DNA of 64,000 nucleotides from Bartonella kosoyi (GCF_003606325.2 NZ_CP031843.2:310001-374000); one strand, 5' to 3'; shown: positions 51,715 through 61,833, counted from the first letter of the stretch. A program made the numbers and translations. The notes: generated by a model from the letters alone, not told the origin.

Positions 51715-52461
51715 ATGAGCACTTCTGAAAAGTATTTTATTTTTTCTGATCGCGCTATCCCTATACGCGTGCGGGAAAATAGGCACGTGCGCCGTCTTAC
51801 CTTACGTATTGATGCCAGAAGTCAAGAGATTTGTATAACAACACCACCAGCGATAAATCTCTGTACGGTTGAAAGTTTTATTGAAAAACATCGGTCTTGG
51901 ATTGAGACACGCCTTACGCGTATACAAATTTCTCATGAAAATACCTATCTCAAAGAGGGGGCAACAATTCCTATCTTGGGTATTTCCCATACCATAAAGC
52001 ATGAGCAAGGACGTGGAGTAACAGAAATCATTACAGCAAATGCGGAGAAAGGTCCTCAAATTATTGTTTATGGTCAATTAGAATATCTTCCAAGACGCAT
52101 TGCTGATGTTTTAAAAAAACAAGCAGCACTTATTATAACACCTTTGGTGGCACATTATGCTCATCAGGTAGAGCGGAAAGTTAAATCCATTTGCTATAAA
52201 GACACGAGAAGTCGTTGGGGATCTTGTTCCATCGATAAGCGTCTTTCTTTTTCTTGGCGCCTTATTATGGCTCCAAAAGAAGTTGTTGAGTATGTTGTCG
52301 CTCATGAAGTTGCTCATCTTGTTGAAATGAATCATGGACCAAGATTTTGGGCTCTTTGTGAGAAACTTTGCCCTGATAGTAAAACGTATCGTGCTTGGTT
52401 GAAAGAAAATGCCCATAGACTACACGCCATTAATTTTGATTCATATAAATTAGAGGCGTAA
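51715..52461 (+). CDS. YgjP-like (DUF45/SprT-like) M48-type metallopeptidase
   Basis: 248 residues. The zinc motif HExxH is in VVAHEVAHLVEMNHGPRFW, with the downstream His and Glu/Asp context of the YgjP (PF01863) family; KDTRSRWGSCSIDKRLSFSWRLIMAP is the other conserved block. Family members are probable cytosolic metal-dependent peptidases of unclear substrate. RBS is weak (GATGAAGAT). It follows the hydrolase gene closely and is likely co-transcribed. Confidence 0.9.
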   Translation: MSTSEKYFIFSDRAIPIRVRENRHVRRLTLRIDARSQEICITTPPAINLCTVESFIEKHRSWIETRLTRIQISHENTYLKEGATIPILGISHTIKHEQGRGVTEIITANAEKGPQIIVYGQLEYLPRRIADVLKKQAALIITPLVAHYAHQVERKVKSICYKDTRSRWGSCSIDKRLSFSWRLIMAPKEVVEYVVAHEVAHLVEMNHGPRFWALCEKLCPDSKTYRAWLKENAHRLHAINFDSYKLEA

Positions 52462-52692
52462 AAAATTTGCAAATTTGCAAATGAGAGCAATATTTAACGG
52501 AACTTTTTGTTGAGCGTTTCGTTGTGTGTGTGCTTCGTCATGCATGATGAGGAAGCCATTGAAGCTCTCAGCACGATTGTCCTCCCCTGCTTGGTTTGCT
52601 GAGTGTCTTCAATGTTTTTACTTTATCTTTTTTGCTATTCAGCGTAATACCCTTAAGTTCCGATAATTTATAACAAATGGGAAGGGGTTTTT

Positions 52693-53865
52693 ATGTCTGT
52701 TCTTACAGATCCGCTTCAGCTATTACAGGCACTGATTCGTTGTCCTTCTGTTACACCTCATGAAGCAGGGGCTTTATCAACGTTGGAACAATTTTTGAAA
52801 AAAATGGGATTTCATGTTGAGCGCCCTATTTTTACGGATAAAAATACAGATAATGTTGAAAATCTTTATGCAAAAATGGGAAACGAAGGACCCCATCTTA
52901 TGTTTGCGGGTCATACGGATGTTGTACCGCCAGGTGCATTAGAAGATTGGACTTATCCACCTTTTGAAGCTGTTATAGATCAGGGAAAATTATATGGGCG
53001 GGGTGCTGTTGATATGAAAGGCGGTATCGCCTGTTTTATTGCGGCTCTCGCGCGCGTTCTTGAGAAAAAATCCATTAAAGGAACGATAAGCCTTTTGATT
53101 ACTGGGGATGAAGAGGGGCCTGCTATTAATGGTACGGTAAAACTTCTCAAATGGGCAGAAAAAAAAGGTGAAAAATGGACTGCGGCTCTTGTGGGAGAAC
53201 CAACAAGCGTAAAGGCTGTTGGTGATGTTATCAAAATTGGGCGCCGCGGTTCGATTTCTGGTATCATTACCGTGAAAGGTCGCCAAGGTCATGTTGCTTT
53301 TCCAGAGCGGGCTGCTAATCCTTTGCCTTTGGCAAGTAAGCTTATTCAAGCATTAACACAAACGGCTTTAGATCAAGGGACAAAGAATTTTCAATCCAGT
53401 AATTTAGAGCTAACAACCATTGATACCGGTAATTTGGCAGTCAATGTTATTCCAGCGCAGACAACGATTCGTTTTAATATACGCTACAATGATCTTTGGA
53501 CAAAAGAAACATTGATGGGGGAAATTGAAAAGCGTCTTTCTTTGGTGCAAGAAAAAAATAATAGTGGTCCATATCCCTGTTATCAGCTTGAATGGATTCC
53601 AAGTTTAGGAGATGTTTTTCTGACCAAAAATGATAAGCTGATTCAAATTTTGTCCAATGCTATTAAAAGTGTAACAGGGAGTTTACCAGAGTGTTCCACG
53701 TCTGGAGGAACTTCAGATGCGCGATTCATTAAGGATTATTGCCCCGTGGTTGAATTTGGCTTACCAGGGCAAACGATGCATATGGTCGATGAATGTATTG
53801 CCCTTGATGCAGTAGAAACACTCACTGTTATTTATGAGCGTTTTATTGTTGATTTTTTTGTATAA
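52693..53865 (+). CDS. dapE: Succinyl-diaminopimelate desuccinylase
   Basis: Zinc-dependent M20 enzyme of lysine and meso-diaminopimelate synthesis. Metal-site motifs are [33 protein letters not shown] with Glu pair, and the C-terminal [14 protein letters not shown] with metal His. 390 residues is normal. AAGGGG precedes ATG. dapD, which often lies beside dapE, is not seen in the window. A long repeat-bearing spacer follows. Confidence 0.96.
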   Translation: MSVLTDPLQLLQALIRCPSVTPHEAGALSTLEQFLKKMGFHVERPIFTDKNTDNVENLYAKMGNEGPHLMFAGHTDVVPPGALEDWTYPPFEAVIDQGKLYGRGAVDMKGGIACFIAALARVLEKKSIKGTISLLITGDEEGPAINGTVKLLKWAEKKGEKWTAALVGEPTSVKAVGDVIKIGRRGSISGIITVKGRQGHVAFPERAANPLPLASKLIQALTQTALDQGTKNFQSSNLELTTIDTGNLAVNVIPAQTTIRFNIRYNDLWTKETLMGEIEKRLSLVQEKNNSGPYPCYQLEWIPSLGDVFLTKNDKLIQILSNAIKSVTGSLPECSTSGGTSDARFIKDYCPVVEFGLPGQTMHMVDECIALDAVETLTVIYERFIVDFFV

Positions 53866-53929
53866 AAAAGAAATAATTATTCAGTTTAACAATATCCTTA
53901 TTTTGTTTTGCCATAAAATTCTTTTGTTG

Positions 53930-54150
53930 CCACAAAGCATTATCATTTGAGGTGTAGTGGTAGAGGATGGGACTTAATTGTATTAGGTAGTTTTAGAGCA
54001 CGTGGGGAGCATTCTTAAGCTGGGACTTTTGTTCGTAAATCCTTCAGTTCAGTGAAATACATAAGTGGAAAACCAAATAAAAGCTGTTTTAAGAAATAGA
54101 GCTGTTTACAGACAAGATTGGGTTAAGAATACGCGTCCTTTAAGGTGTAT
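53930..54150. repeat. GTGAATCACATAA repeat, copy 3
   Basis: See the copy at 46340-46560: TCATTTGAGGTGTAGTGGTA (53944-53963) and CAGTGAAATACATAAG (54051-54066) are conserved at nearly identical spacing. No coding frame in either copy. Confidence 0.55.
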
Positions 54151-54280
54151 GAAAGAAATTAACGTGCAGTCCGTATATGGAAAACAGCGAGCGTTAATAT
54201 CACAATTGATGTGACAACAGGTTAAAGCCATAAAAACACATAAGAATATGCCGCTTTTCTAAAAATTTACCACAACGTAA

Positions 54281-54480
54281 ATGTGCCCATTTTCACTATA
54301 TTTCTGAATATGATTTCCATGTGCTCTTATACAAAAAAACATATCATTATATTGTATTCACATGCTTGTTTTAAAGAAACTTTCTCAATGTTTGTTACAT
54401 TCAACGGTGCTTATGAATAGTGTAATATAAAATCTACAGAGCATCACTCTCTTTACATGCGCAAATCCATATAATAACAA
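54281..54480 (-). repeat. Decayed copy of the integrase relic (coding part)
   Basis: TATTTCTGAATATGATTTCC then CATGTGCTCTTA (54299-54330), ATTATATTGTATTCACATG, CTTGTTTTAAAGAAACTTTC (54365-54384) and CGGTGCTTATGAATAG follow in the same order as the reverse complement of 45430-45200. No open frame remains. Confidence 0.55.
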
Positions 54481-55210
54481 AAATACAATAAAGCCAATAG
54501 GTTCTGTGCAATTATTTTATATGAAACCACTTAAGAATCGACACATTTATGCATGTTTAAATTGACCATTTTTTATATAAGATTGCCATGTATGAATAGA
54601 CCATAAAAAGCAAATCATCATGTAAATATTATAACGCATGTGTGCATTCAAATGAAATGAACAGCAGATATCATTCATAACAGTTTATAAATTTTATAAT
54701 ACGTTTTTTATTATAGCACAAATCACATTGTTTAAAAATTTAATCGTTTGAAAATATCGATATCATACGTTTAAAGATCACATCTTGTTTTAAAGATTGG
54801 ATTGTTAATCACATGATAAAAACATAAAATTACAGTTTTCAAAATTGAGAAGCGTAAAATCTAAAAATGCTATAGCAATATCTTATTACCTATTAGAGGT
54901 AATCATTTGAAACTGTTATAAGCTTATAAGTTTAATTTAAAAGATTGCATAAAAGGATTAAAGACAAGATCGATTTTAAAACGCTTTCTAAAAATTTAGA
55001 AAACGATAAGAAATCAGTATAAATATAGTATTTATCACAACAGCTATGTTAATCTTTAAAAACGGAACTGTATTTGCTTCCATAAAAAAATGGAAGCGAA
55101 GAATGTCATGGCAGTAGAATTACTATCTACTTTAGACTTGGTACTAAAAAACGTTTTAAAAGTTATAGTTTAAAAGCACTGAGCCCAAATATGACTGAGT
55201 GATTTTATTC

Positions 55211-55414
55211 CCCCCAAAATTGGGAGCACCTATTGAGACAAAGATAAGCAAGTAAAATTCAAAACCATTATAATATCATAAGGTACGGAATTTTACTCAA
55301 TTTTGAGTCAAAAGAGACATTGTTTAAAGAATGCTCTATGTTTAAAGAATGTTCTATTCTAAAGTTAATGCCCCCAAAATTGGGGTGGTTGCTTTTGCCA
55401 ACTCAAAATTGAGC
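55211..55414. repeat. Cluster of alternating palindromes with an 18-bp tandem duplication
   Basis: Four inverted repeats of two types alternate: CCCAAAATTGGG (55213-55224), ACTCAATTTTGAGT (55295-55308), CCCCAAAATTGGGG (55372-55385) and ACTCAAAATTGAGC (55401-55414). Between the second and third sits a tandem duplication of TGTTTAAAGAATGCTCTA (55321-55338 and 55339-55356, one mismatch). The motifs share an AAAATT or AATTTT core. Confidence 0.85.
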
Positions 55415-55499
55415 CAGCTTACCAGCTTATTTGTAAAAAGTTACATTTAATGAACAGTAAAAATACGCTTATGAAAAAGAACGTTAGATCATCATAGAC

Positions 55500-55734
55500 T
55501 TTCTAGCTCAAAATATTGCGATAGCTTTTGGCATTTTAAGCTGTTCATAAAAAGCATTTTTACGCCTTTTATAGTTTTTATTCAAAAAATTTCCTACGTT
55601 TAAGGGGTAAATGAATGGTTGCCATTAATGTATTATAAATAGTTTTGAAATGAAAAAATCTTACGATATTTTAGTCTTGCTTTTGCTATAAAAATGATAA
55701 TTATCATTAAAATCAAAGTGTTGTTATAAAATTT
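55500..55734 (-). repeat. Integrase-relic copy, upstream part
   Basis: AATATTGCGATAGCTTTTGG (55513-55532), CTTTTATAGTTTTTATTC, GTTTTGAAATGAAAAAATC, TTACGATATTTTAG and an ATCATTAAAATCAAAGTGTT tail follow the family order. It abuts the hemW stop codon. A perfect 14-bp palindrome ATGATAATTATCAT lies at 55694-55707. Confidence 0.6.
55694..55707. promoter_or_regulatory. Perfect AT-rich palindrome resembling a Fur-type box
   Basis: ATGATAATTATCAT is self-complementary and resembles half of the GATAAT-type Fur hexamer array. It is downstream of hemW and inside an integrase-relic upstream region, so if it is an operator its target gene is lost. Listed as a weak site. Confidence 0.25.
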
Positions 55735-56934
55735 TTAGTTTGCAAGTTGGCTGATAATGTGATCAAGAACAATACGTCCTTTGGTTGTCGCTTTTAAGCG
55801 TTGGTTATTCACCATTTCTACCAATTCTTGCTGTTGTAAATTGATAAGTTTTTCCATTGGGATGCGTTTGGAGCTTAAGGTTTCATAGCGTGTAAGTTCC
55901 AAGCCTTCACAAAGGCGTAATCCCATAAGGAGCATTTCATTTGCCTGTTGCTGAAGAGTTAATCGTTCTGTTTCAATACAACCATGCCCTGTTTTTTCGA
56001 CTAATTCAAGCCACTGTTCGGGATTCTTTTCATTGATAGTGACATAACGTTCATAGTTTTCAATGTGTGATAAAGATGTTTTTGAAAAGGAGGTAGAATG
56101 ATTTGGTATGTTCTCAATAAAACGACCGTGTGCTCCTGGACCAAAGCCTGCATATTGGTGATAACGCCAATAAAGAAGGTTGTGTGCTGATTCAGCACCA
56201 GGCATGGCATGGTTTGAGATTTCATAGGCAGGAAGTCCATACAGAGCTGTTATTTCTTGGGTAAGATGATACAGATCTGCTGCGAGCTCTGATGGGGGAA
56301 GGATAAGCCTTCCTGCATCATGAAGTCGTTTAAAAGCGGTTCCTTCTTCGATTGTCAATTGATAAAGAGAAAGATGGTCCGCTGCCAAATCAATGGCTTG
56401 TACAAGTTCAGATTTCCATTGTTCTAGGGTTTGTTCGGGACGAGCATAAATAAGATCAAAGGATAAGCGTGGAAAAATTTTCCTTGCTAAATCAATAGCA
56501 TAAAGAGCTTGTTCTACATTATGGAGTCGGCCAAGTTTGCGCAATGCTTTATCATTGAGCGCTTGTATTCCTAGAGATAAGCGATTAACACCTGCAGCGC
56601 GGTATCCGCGAAAACGTTCTGCTTCCACACTGGATGGATTAGCCTCCAATGTAATTTCAACTTTATCATCAAGTACCCACTTTCTTGCAAGTGCTTGCAA
56701 GAGGGCATCAACAGTTTGCGGCTCCATAAGAGAGGGGGTTCCCCCACCAATAAAAATACTCGTAATATGGCGTGGACCTATTTTTTTATATTGCGTTTCT
56801 ATTTCGCGCTCAAAGGCGGTGACAAAACGCGGCTGATCAACACCATGGAGGCGAACATGTGAATTAAAGTCACAATAGGGACATTTAGCAGCACAAAAGG
56901 GCCAATGAATATAAATGCCAAAAGGTTCATTCAT
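55735..56934 (-). CDS. hemW: Radical SAM heme chaperone HemW
   Basis: Binds heme and an iron-sulfur cluster and hands heme to client enzymes; long annotated as oxygen-independent coproporphyrinogen oxidase. CxxxCxxC is Cys14, Cys18, Cys21 in [29 protein letters not shown] and [20 protein letters not shown] are radical-SAM/HemN-fold landmarks. The 399-residue length and lack of the HemN-specific N-terminal extension favour HemW over HemN. ATG overlaps the rdgB stop (ATGA), so the two are coupled. It matters in a heme-dependent blood parasite, but that link is inference. Confidence 0.93.
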   Translation of the reverse strand: MNEPFGIYIHWPFCAAKCPYCDFNSHVRLHGVDQPRFVTAFEREIETQYKKIGPRHITSIFIGGGTPSLMEPQTVDALLQALARKWVLDDKVEITLEANPSSVEAERFRGYRAAGVNRLSLGIQALNDKALRKLGRLHNVEQALYAIDLARKIFPRLSFDLIYARPEQTLEQWKSELVQAIDLAADHLSLYQLTIEEGTAFKRLHDAGRLILPPSELAADLYHLTQEITALYGLPAYEISNHAMPGAESAHNLLYWRYHQYAGFGPGAHGRFIENIPNHSTSFSKTSLSHIENYERYVTINEKNPEQWLELVEKTGHGCIETERLTLQQQANEMLLMGLRLCEGLELTRYETLSSKRIPMEKLINLQQQELVEMVNNQRLKATTKGRIVLDHIISQLAN

Positions 56935-57578
56935 GAGAATGCCAAAAGGTTTTCAGCCAAAAGTTTAAAAGCTCGTGCGCGATGTGAAAGAGGGGGAATA
57001 CCATTGTGTTGCCAGCCGTGTTTTTGCTCTGTTGACATTTCTCCAAAGGTATTTTCATATCCATCTGGTAAAAAAATAGGATCAAAGCCAAAGCCTTTAT
57101 CTCCCCGTGGCGGCCAAATGAATGTCCCTTCAACGTATCCGCGGAAATAATCTGCGTGAGTATCAGGCCACGCAATGCAAATGACGGATATAAAACGGCA
57201 TTTTCGTTGGCTTTTTTCTCGTGCTCCGACTTTTTGGAGTTCACCTTCTATTTTTTGCATTGCTTTTGAAAAATTACGTGTACCATCGGCTTGAATCGCC
57301 CAATCAGCTGTATAAACGCCCGGTGCACCATCCAATGCATCGACCTCTAAGCCTGAATCATCAGAGAGGGCAGGAAGTCCTGTCTTTTTTGCTGCTGCAA
57401 AAGCTTTAATATAAGCATTTTCTTCAAATGTTGTACCTGTTTCTTTTGGTTCTGGCAAGTCAAGCTCTTTTGCGGATTGTATTATTAAACCGAAAGGTGC
57501 AACCAAAGTGTTGATTTCATGTAATTTGCCGGCGTTATGCGTCGCAATGACAAGTTTTTTATCTGCTATGCTTCTCAT
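56931..57578 (-). CDS. rdgB: XTP/dITP diphosphatase (RdgB/HAM1 family)
   Basis: Removes deaminated purine nucleotides (ITP, XTP) from the pool. Motifs: [12 protein letters not shown] at the N terminus, [24 protein letters not shown], and [13 protein letters not shown] with the C-terminal LSHRARAF. 215 residues. It is coupled to hemW. In many rhizobia rph (RNase PH) lies upstream of rdgB next to hrcA; here the 480-base gap to hrcA holds no rph. Confidence 0.95.
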   Translation of the reverse strand: MRSIADKKLVIATHNAGKLHEINTLVAPFGLIIQSAKELDLPEPKETGTTFEENAYIKAFAAAKKTGLPALSDDSGLEVDALDGAPGVYTADWAIQADGTRNFSKAMQKIEGELQKVGAREKSQRKCRFISVICIAWPDTHADYFRGYVEGTFIWPPRGDKGFGFDPIFLPDGYENTFGEMSTEQKHGWQHNGIPPLSHRARAFKLLAENLLAFS

Positions 57579-58061
57579 ATAGATTTCTCCAAAAATGAAA
57601 GGGGGAACTATTTTTGCGCTAAAAACCAGCTTAAATGCTCACATACACACATTCTGCCTGATTTTACATGATAAGGTTATTTTACACATTTTATGTTATT
57701 TTATTCAAATAAAAATTTTTCGTATTTTGTGAAGACAACGATTGAAAAGACAGGAGAAACGATTTTTTTATGAAAGCCTTGTTATGGTAAAGATCCAAAT
57801 TTCTATTTCCGGTGGTTTATAAACAATCGAGCTTTTCTTGGTAAGCCCCTAAAGAGACCAATTCCTATCTTAAATATTCAATCACATGCTTTAATAAAAA
57901 ACACCTCATGCACAATTTATATGCTTATATCACCGCTCTAAAAGATGGTGTTTTATGGCTCAATAGGATAATATATTTTTATACTACTTTAGATTATTTG
58001 ACCAAACCTTGGCAAAACTTATATAAGAGAAGAATGTTTTTTAAGTAGTGAAACAATTGTG
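57579..58061. other. Divergent spacer between rdgB and hrcA
   Basis: 480 AT-rich bases with the divergent promoters. No CIRCE-type inverted repeat (TTAGCACTC / GAGTGCTAA) is visible and no trace of rph is recognisable. A stretch near 57890-57945 faintly recalls the integrase-relic coding part. Confidence 0.4.
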
Positions 58062-59132
58062 ATGAAGCACAAGCCTATTGATAATGAACTAAAATATCTT
58101 GATGAGCGTTCGCGTGATATTTTCCGCCATATTGTTGAAGCCTATCTTAATGATGGTGAACCTGTAGGGTCACGCAATCTTTCTCGACTTTTGCAACAGA
58201 CATTATCACCTGCGACGATTCGCAATGTAATGAGTGATCTTGAACATCTCGGTTTGATTTATGCCCCGCATGTTTCAGCAGGGCGAATGCCAACCCAATC
58301 GGGTTTACGCTTTTTTGTTGATGCATTTATGGAAGCGGGTGATTTGCCAAACGAAGAGCGAGAAAATATTGAAATGCAAGTCAAAGAGGCAGGTCATGCA
58401 CAATCGGTTGAACATTTTCTTGTTCAAGCAAGCCGGGTTCTTTCAGATCTTTCTCGTGGAGCAGGGCTTGTTCTTGCAACAAAACAAGAAGGAACATTGA
58501 AACATATTGAATTTGTGCGCCTTGATAGAGAGCATGCTCTTGCCGTTTTAGTGACTCAACAAGGTGAGGTTGAAAATCGTATTGTTCATTTGCCAGAAGG
58601 GGTTACCCATGCACAATTAACAGAAGCAACGAATTTTCTCAATGCTCATATTCAAGGGCGTACATTGAGTGAGGCAAAAGGGGAAATTGCTTGCCTATGC
58701 GCAGAAACACGGGCTGCACTTGATGATTTATCACATCATCTTGTTGAAACGGGATTAGCTCTTTGGGGAGGAGAAGGTGCTGATCATAAAATACACCTCA
58801 TTGTTCGTGGACGCAGTAATTTGCTTGAAGATGTAAAGGCAGAAGAAGATTTAGAACGGTTACGCCATTTGTTTGATGATCTTGAAACGCGTGAGAGTAT
58901 GGCACAGCTTCTCGATTTAACGGATGAAGGTTCAGGGGTGCGAATTTTTATTGGTTCAGAAAATAAGTTATTTTCACTTTCTGGTTCTTCTTTAGTCGTG
59001 GCACCTTATCGTGATTCACAACAAAAAGTCATTGGTGCGTTAGGCGTTATTGGTCCTACACGGCTTAATTATGCAAGGATTGTGCCTATGGTTGATTACA
59101 CAGCTCAACTTGTGTCACAGTTATTGCGTTAA
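58062..59132 (+). CDS. hrcA: Heat-inducible transcription repressor HrcA
   Basis: Represses groESL and related heat-shock genes through the CIRCE element; its activity depends on GroEL. N-terminal winged helix: DIFRHIVEAYLNDGEPVGSR and LSPATIRNVMSDLEHLGLI; GRMPTQSGLRFFVD follows; C-terminal dimerisation region ends GALGVIGPTRLNYARIVPMVDYTAQLVS. 356 residues from ATG at 58062; a GTG immediately before it (58059) is also possible. grpE follows 125 bases downstream on the same strand, the normal alphaproteobacterial pairing. Confidence 0.95.
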   Translation: MKHKPIDNELKYLDERSRDIFRHIVEAYLNDGEPVGSRNLSRLLQQTLSPATIRNVMSDLEHLGLIYAPHVSAGRMPTQSGLRFFVDAFMEAGDLPNEERENIEMQVKEAGHAQSVEHFLVQASRVLSDLSRGAGLVLATKQEGTLKHIEFVRLDREHALAVLVTQQGEVENRIVHLPEGVTHAQLTEATNFLNAHIQGRTLSEAKGEIACLCAETRAALDDLSHHLVETGLALWGGEGADHKIHLIVRGRSNLLEDVKAEEDLERLRHLFDDLETRESMAQLLDLTDEGSGVRIFIGSENKLFSLSGSSLVVAPYRDSQQKVIGALGVIGPTRLNYARIVPMVDYTAQLVSQLLR

Positions 59133-59257
59133 AATGATGCAGGTAAGTATTTGTACTATAGAAGCTCATTGTATTAATATGCATTAATACCCCTTGATTT
59201 TTGTCTGTAAAATTTCGATATCGAGAATAACAAATCTTATGAAGGAATAGAATTTTT

Positions 59258-59926
59258 ATGTCTGATGAAAAAAACAAGTTTACTGACGCTTCATTTGAAA
59301 AGTGCGATTTAAAAAATCCAGCTGATCGTAATACACTTAAACAAGCAGCGGATGAATTTTTAAAAACACATAAAACAGAAGCACACGGAGAGGTTGAAGA
59401 AGAAAGTAATGAGGTTGATCCTTTAGTTTCTTTGCAGGATGAAAACAAAGAGTTGAAAGATCAGCTTTTACGTCTTGCTGCAGATATGGAAAATCTTCGA
59501 CGCCGTACGGCGCGTGATGTAGCGGATGCGAAGGCTTATTCCATTGCTAATTTTGCACGGGATATGTTATCTGTTTCTGACAATCTCAATCGTGCTTTGG
59601 AAGCGATTCCAGAAGGTGCACGGGAAAGTGATGCTGGTTTGAAATCATTGGCAGAAGGTGTTGAAATGACTGAACGTGCCATGATGGCAGCATTAGAGCG
59701 TCATGGGGTGCAGAAAATTCATCCAGAGGGACAAAAATTTGATCCTCACTTTCATCAAGCGATGTTTGAAATTCCTAATGCTGATGTTCCCGATAACACT
59801 GTTCAACAAGTAGTTCAGGCTGGTTATATTATCGGAGAGAGGGTTTTACGTCCAGCAATCGTGGGTGTGGCCAAAGGAGGAACAAAAGAAGCTTCTATTG
59901 AAACTGATAAGGCTTCACATCAATAA
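59258..59926 (+). CDS. grpE: Nucleotide exchange factor GrpE
   Basis: Dimeric exchange factor for DnaK. A charged N-terminal tail, a long coiled-coil helix ([36 protein letters not shown] shortened here to its start and end), then the beta domain with [20 protein letters not shown] and [23 protein letters not shown] are the family signature. 222 residues is normal for rhizobia. AAGGA precedes ATG. Transcription probably ends at the hairpin 59999-60024. Confidence 0.95.
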   Translation: MSDEKNKFTDASFEKCDLKNPADRNTLKQAADEFLKTHKTEAHGEVEEESNEVDPLVSLQDENKELKDQLLRLAADMENLRRRTARDVADAKAYSIANFARDMLSVSDNLNRALEAIPEGARESDAGLKSLAEGVEMTERAMMAALERHGVQKIHPEGQKFDPHFHQAMFEIPNADVPDNTVQQVVQAGYIIGERVLRPAIVGVAKGGTKEASIETDKASHQ

Positions 59927-59998
59927 CAGTCCTCCAACGTAAAATGCAGCATTCTCTGCAATTTTGACGTATGGGATCTTTTTCAATCAAAGCACTTT

Positions 59999-60024
59999 AA
60001 AGGGTGTTACAAACACCCTTTTAC
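59999..60024. terminator. Bidirectional terminator between grpE and thpR
   Basis: AAAGGGTGTT (59999-60008) and AACACCCTTT (60012-60021) pair perfectly around a three-base loop, with TTTA following on the plus strand and TTTAAAG on the minus strand. It overlaps the first base of the thpR stop codon, so it serves both convergent genes. Confidence 0.85.
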
Positions 60025-60560
60025 CTTTGAAGTGGCCAACACCCTTTTACAATATATGGTGTATCACTTGAGGGATATGGTGATAAAAATAAAACGAAAT
60101 GATCAACCTCAAAAGGAGGAAATGAAAAATCACCCCGAGAAGACAGATAAGGAGGAAGGTCATCAGGTTTAATATCGAGCAGTCGCGCAACGGTAATATG
60201 CGGCGTAAATTTTTTTTCATCAGGCGCTAGACCTAAATGGTTACGAATACATTGCATCTTTTCGTGCAAAAGATTGAGAGTTTCACAAGGTTCAATGCAA
60301 ACAACAAGAGAATGTGGAACATTTTCCGAACTAAAAACATCAAATCCCCTCATTTGTAGCCTAAAAGAAGGAAGCTTTATTGTATCAAAGGCATGCTTGA
60401 GTGCATCTGTTATAGTACTTTCAACTTCACCAAAAAAAGACAAAGTGATGTGAAAATTTTGCGGATTAATCCACTGCGCATTTGGTAAGCCATTTTGCAA
60501 CGATACAAGTTGTTGTGTTGTTTGTTGAGGAATTTGAAGGGCACTAAATAAACGATCCAT
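60021..60560 (-). CDS. thpR: RNA 2',3'-cyclic phosphodiesterase (ThpR / LigT family)
   Basis: 2H phosphoesterase acting on 2',3'-cyclic RNA ends. The two HxT/S motifs are NFHITLSFFG (about residues 35-44) and FTPHITVARL; MDRLFSALQIPQQ at the start fits the family. 179 residues. Its last codons (GCWPLQR) lie in a sequence, ACACCCTTTTAC, that is repeated in the terminator stem just downstream, so the C terminus may have been reshaped by a short duplication. Convergent with grpE. Confidence 0.92.
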   Translation of the reverse strand: MDRLFSALQIPQQTTQQLVSLQNGLPNAQWINPQNFHITLSFFGEVESTITDALKHAFDTIKLPSFRLQMRGFDVFSSENVPHSLVVCIEPCETLNLLHEKMQCIRNHLGLAPDEKKFTPHITVARLLDIKPDDLPPYLSSRGDFSFPPFEVDHFVLFLSPYPSSDTPYIVKGCWPLQR

Positions 60561-61120
60561 AATATTATCTCCTTATAATGAAAAGATGCTATCCCAAGAG
60601 CAATGACAGATAAATTGAAAGTGAAAAATATCAAGGAAGATAAGGCAATAGTATAGAAAAATAATGTCTAAAAAATGCTTATCATAATTATGCGTGTACA
60701 AAGCTTATTAGTTTTAAGAAAAAGGTTATGATACCAATAAAAATCGCGTTTTTACGATATGCATCACAATGACGGGCAATTGGAAATTGTTTGTGTGTTA
60801 TGAAAAGATACGAAGTTAGCAGAAAATAAAGAAAATTGATTGATTTCTGATTTTTGAAATTATCTTGATATTTTTCTTTTGCTTAAAAGCCCACATATTC
60901 AGTCCAAGTCAAAATTCTATTTTCTGTAAAGATATCAATCATACAGTTAAGGTGGGTAACAGCGATGATACGCAACAACTATTTAAATTGGCGAAATAAT
61001 GTTAGGAAAGAAAGTAAAAAAAATTTGGCATAAAAACGGGAAAAGCAATCAAAATTCAAGATAATGATGAAAATTTTTGATTCTCTACGAATCATCATCC
61101 TCGTTTATGGTGAGAAAGCA
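60561..61120. other. Spacer between thpR and ptsH
   Basis: 560 AT-rich bases. No gene or hairpin recognised. In Sinorhizobium-type genomes ahcY follows ptsH; here it is 40 kb away. Confidence 0.4.
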
Positions 61121-61417
61121 CTAATTTTCCTCTCCAAAATTGTTATTAATAAGCTGTTCAAGAGCATTAAGAGCATCTGTTGCTTCTGGTCCCCAAACGC
61201 GAATGGTGAGGTTGCATCCAGATGAAGCTGCTAGCATCATAAGTCCCATAATTGATGACCCACCAACGATTTTTCCATCCTTTTCAACTTCAACAGTGGC
61301 GTTAAAATTGCCGACAGTTTGTACAAATTTTGCAGAAGCCCTTGCATGCAACCCACGTTTATTACAGATATTGAAATGACGGCTTATTTGAGAGGGAAGG
61401 GCATCTTTAGAAAGCAT
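61121..61417 (-). CDS. ptsH: HPr family phosphocarrier protein
   Basis: Small phosphocarrier of the PTS. The active-site His is in NKRGLHARASAKFVQ (about residue 24), and the regulatory Ser in GGSSIMGLMMLAAS is the site HprK phosphorylates. 98 residues with a short N-terminal extension. No sugar permease is encoded nearby; with EIIA-Man and HprK this makes an incomplete, regulatory PTS as known in alphaproteobacteria. It starts 17 bases after the EIIA gene. Confidence 0.94.
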   Translation of the reverse strand: MLSKDALPSQISRHFNICNKRGLHARASAKFVQTVGNFNATVEVEKDGKIVGGSSIMGLMMLAASSGCNLTIRVWGPEATDALNALEQLINNNFGEEN

Positions 61418-61434
61418 CAGTATTGTATCATCCG

Positions 61435-61833
61435 CTATAAAATCATACTTGGTACATTAATATATTTACGCCCTGCTTCTTGTGCTATTCTTAACGCGTC
61501 TGATAATGAGATATCAGGGCACTTGCGAATAGAAATCAATTTAATAAGCATGGGCAAATTAACCCCCGCAATCATTTCAACGCGTCCTTTTTCAATAGCA
61601 GGAATAGCTATATTTGATGGTGTTCCACCGAACACATCTGTTAATATGATGACGCCATGATCTGTATTTGTATCGGTTACTGCGGCTATAATATCACCTC
61701 GGCGCTGATCTATATCGTCATTGGGATGAACGCATATTGTTGCAAACTTTTCTTGTGTTCCAACAACATGTTCCACGGCATGTAAAAATTCAACAGCCAG
61801 CTCACCGTGCGTTACAAGCACGAGTCCAATCAT
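61435..61833 (-). CDS. PTS EIIA component, mannose type (regulatory)
   Basis: 132 residues with the EIIA-Man fold: the phosphorylated His is His9 in GLVLVTHGELAVEFLHAVE, followed by VIILTDVFGGTPSNIA and VEMIAGVNLPMLIKLIS. It lacks fused EIIB. With HPr and HprK it is thought to relay phosphate in a regulatory chain; in Brucella and Sinorhizobium such proteins affect the ChvG/BvrS response and carbon use. The gap to hprK is 135 bases. Confidence 0.92.
   Translation of the reverse strand: MIGLVLVTHGELAVEFLHAVEHVVGTQEKFATICVHPNDDIDQRRGDIIAAVTDTNTDHGVIILTDVFGGTPSNIAIPAIEKGRVEMIAGVNLPMLIKLISIRKCPDISLSDALRIAQEAGRKYINVPSMIL

Larger units (their letters stand above)
53866..55734. other. Large spacer between dapE and hemW (convergent genes)
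   Basis: 1.87 kb: GTGAATCACATAA repeat copy 3 (53930-54150), integrase-relic coding part (54281-54480), an unusual cluster of palindromes and an 18-bp near-tandem duplication (55211-55414), and a relic upstream part (55500-55734). No gene is supported. Confidence 0.5.

Noticed and set aside
55694..55707. Treating the ATGATAATTATCAT palindrome as a working Fur box for a heme or iron gene
   Set aside because: It lies past the end of hemW and inside a repeat whose tail is generally AT-rich; no downstream gene for it to control. Kept only as a low-confidence site.
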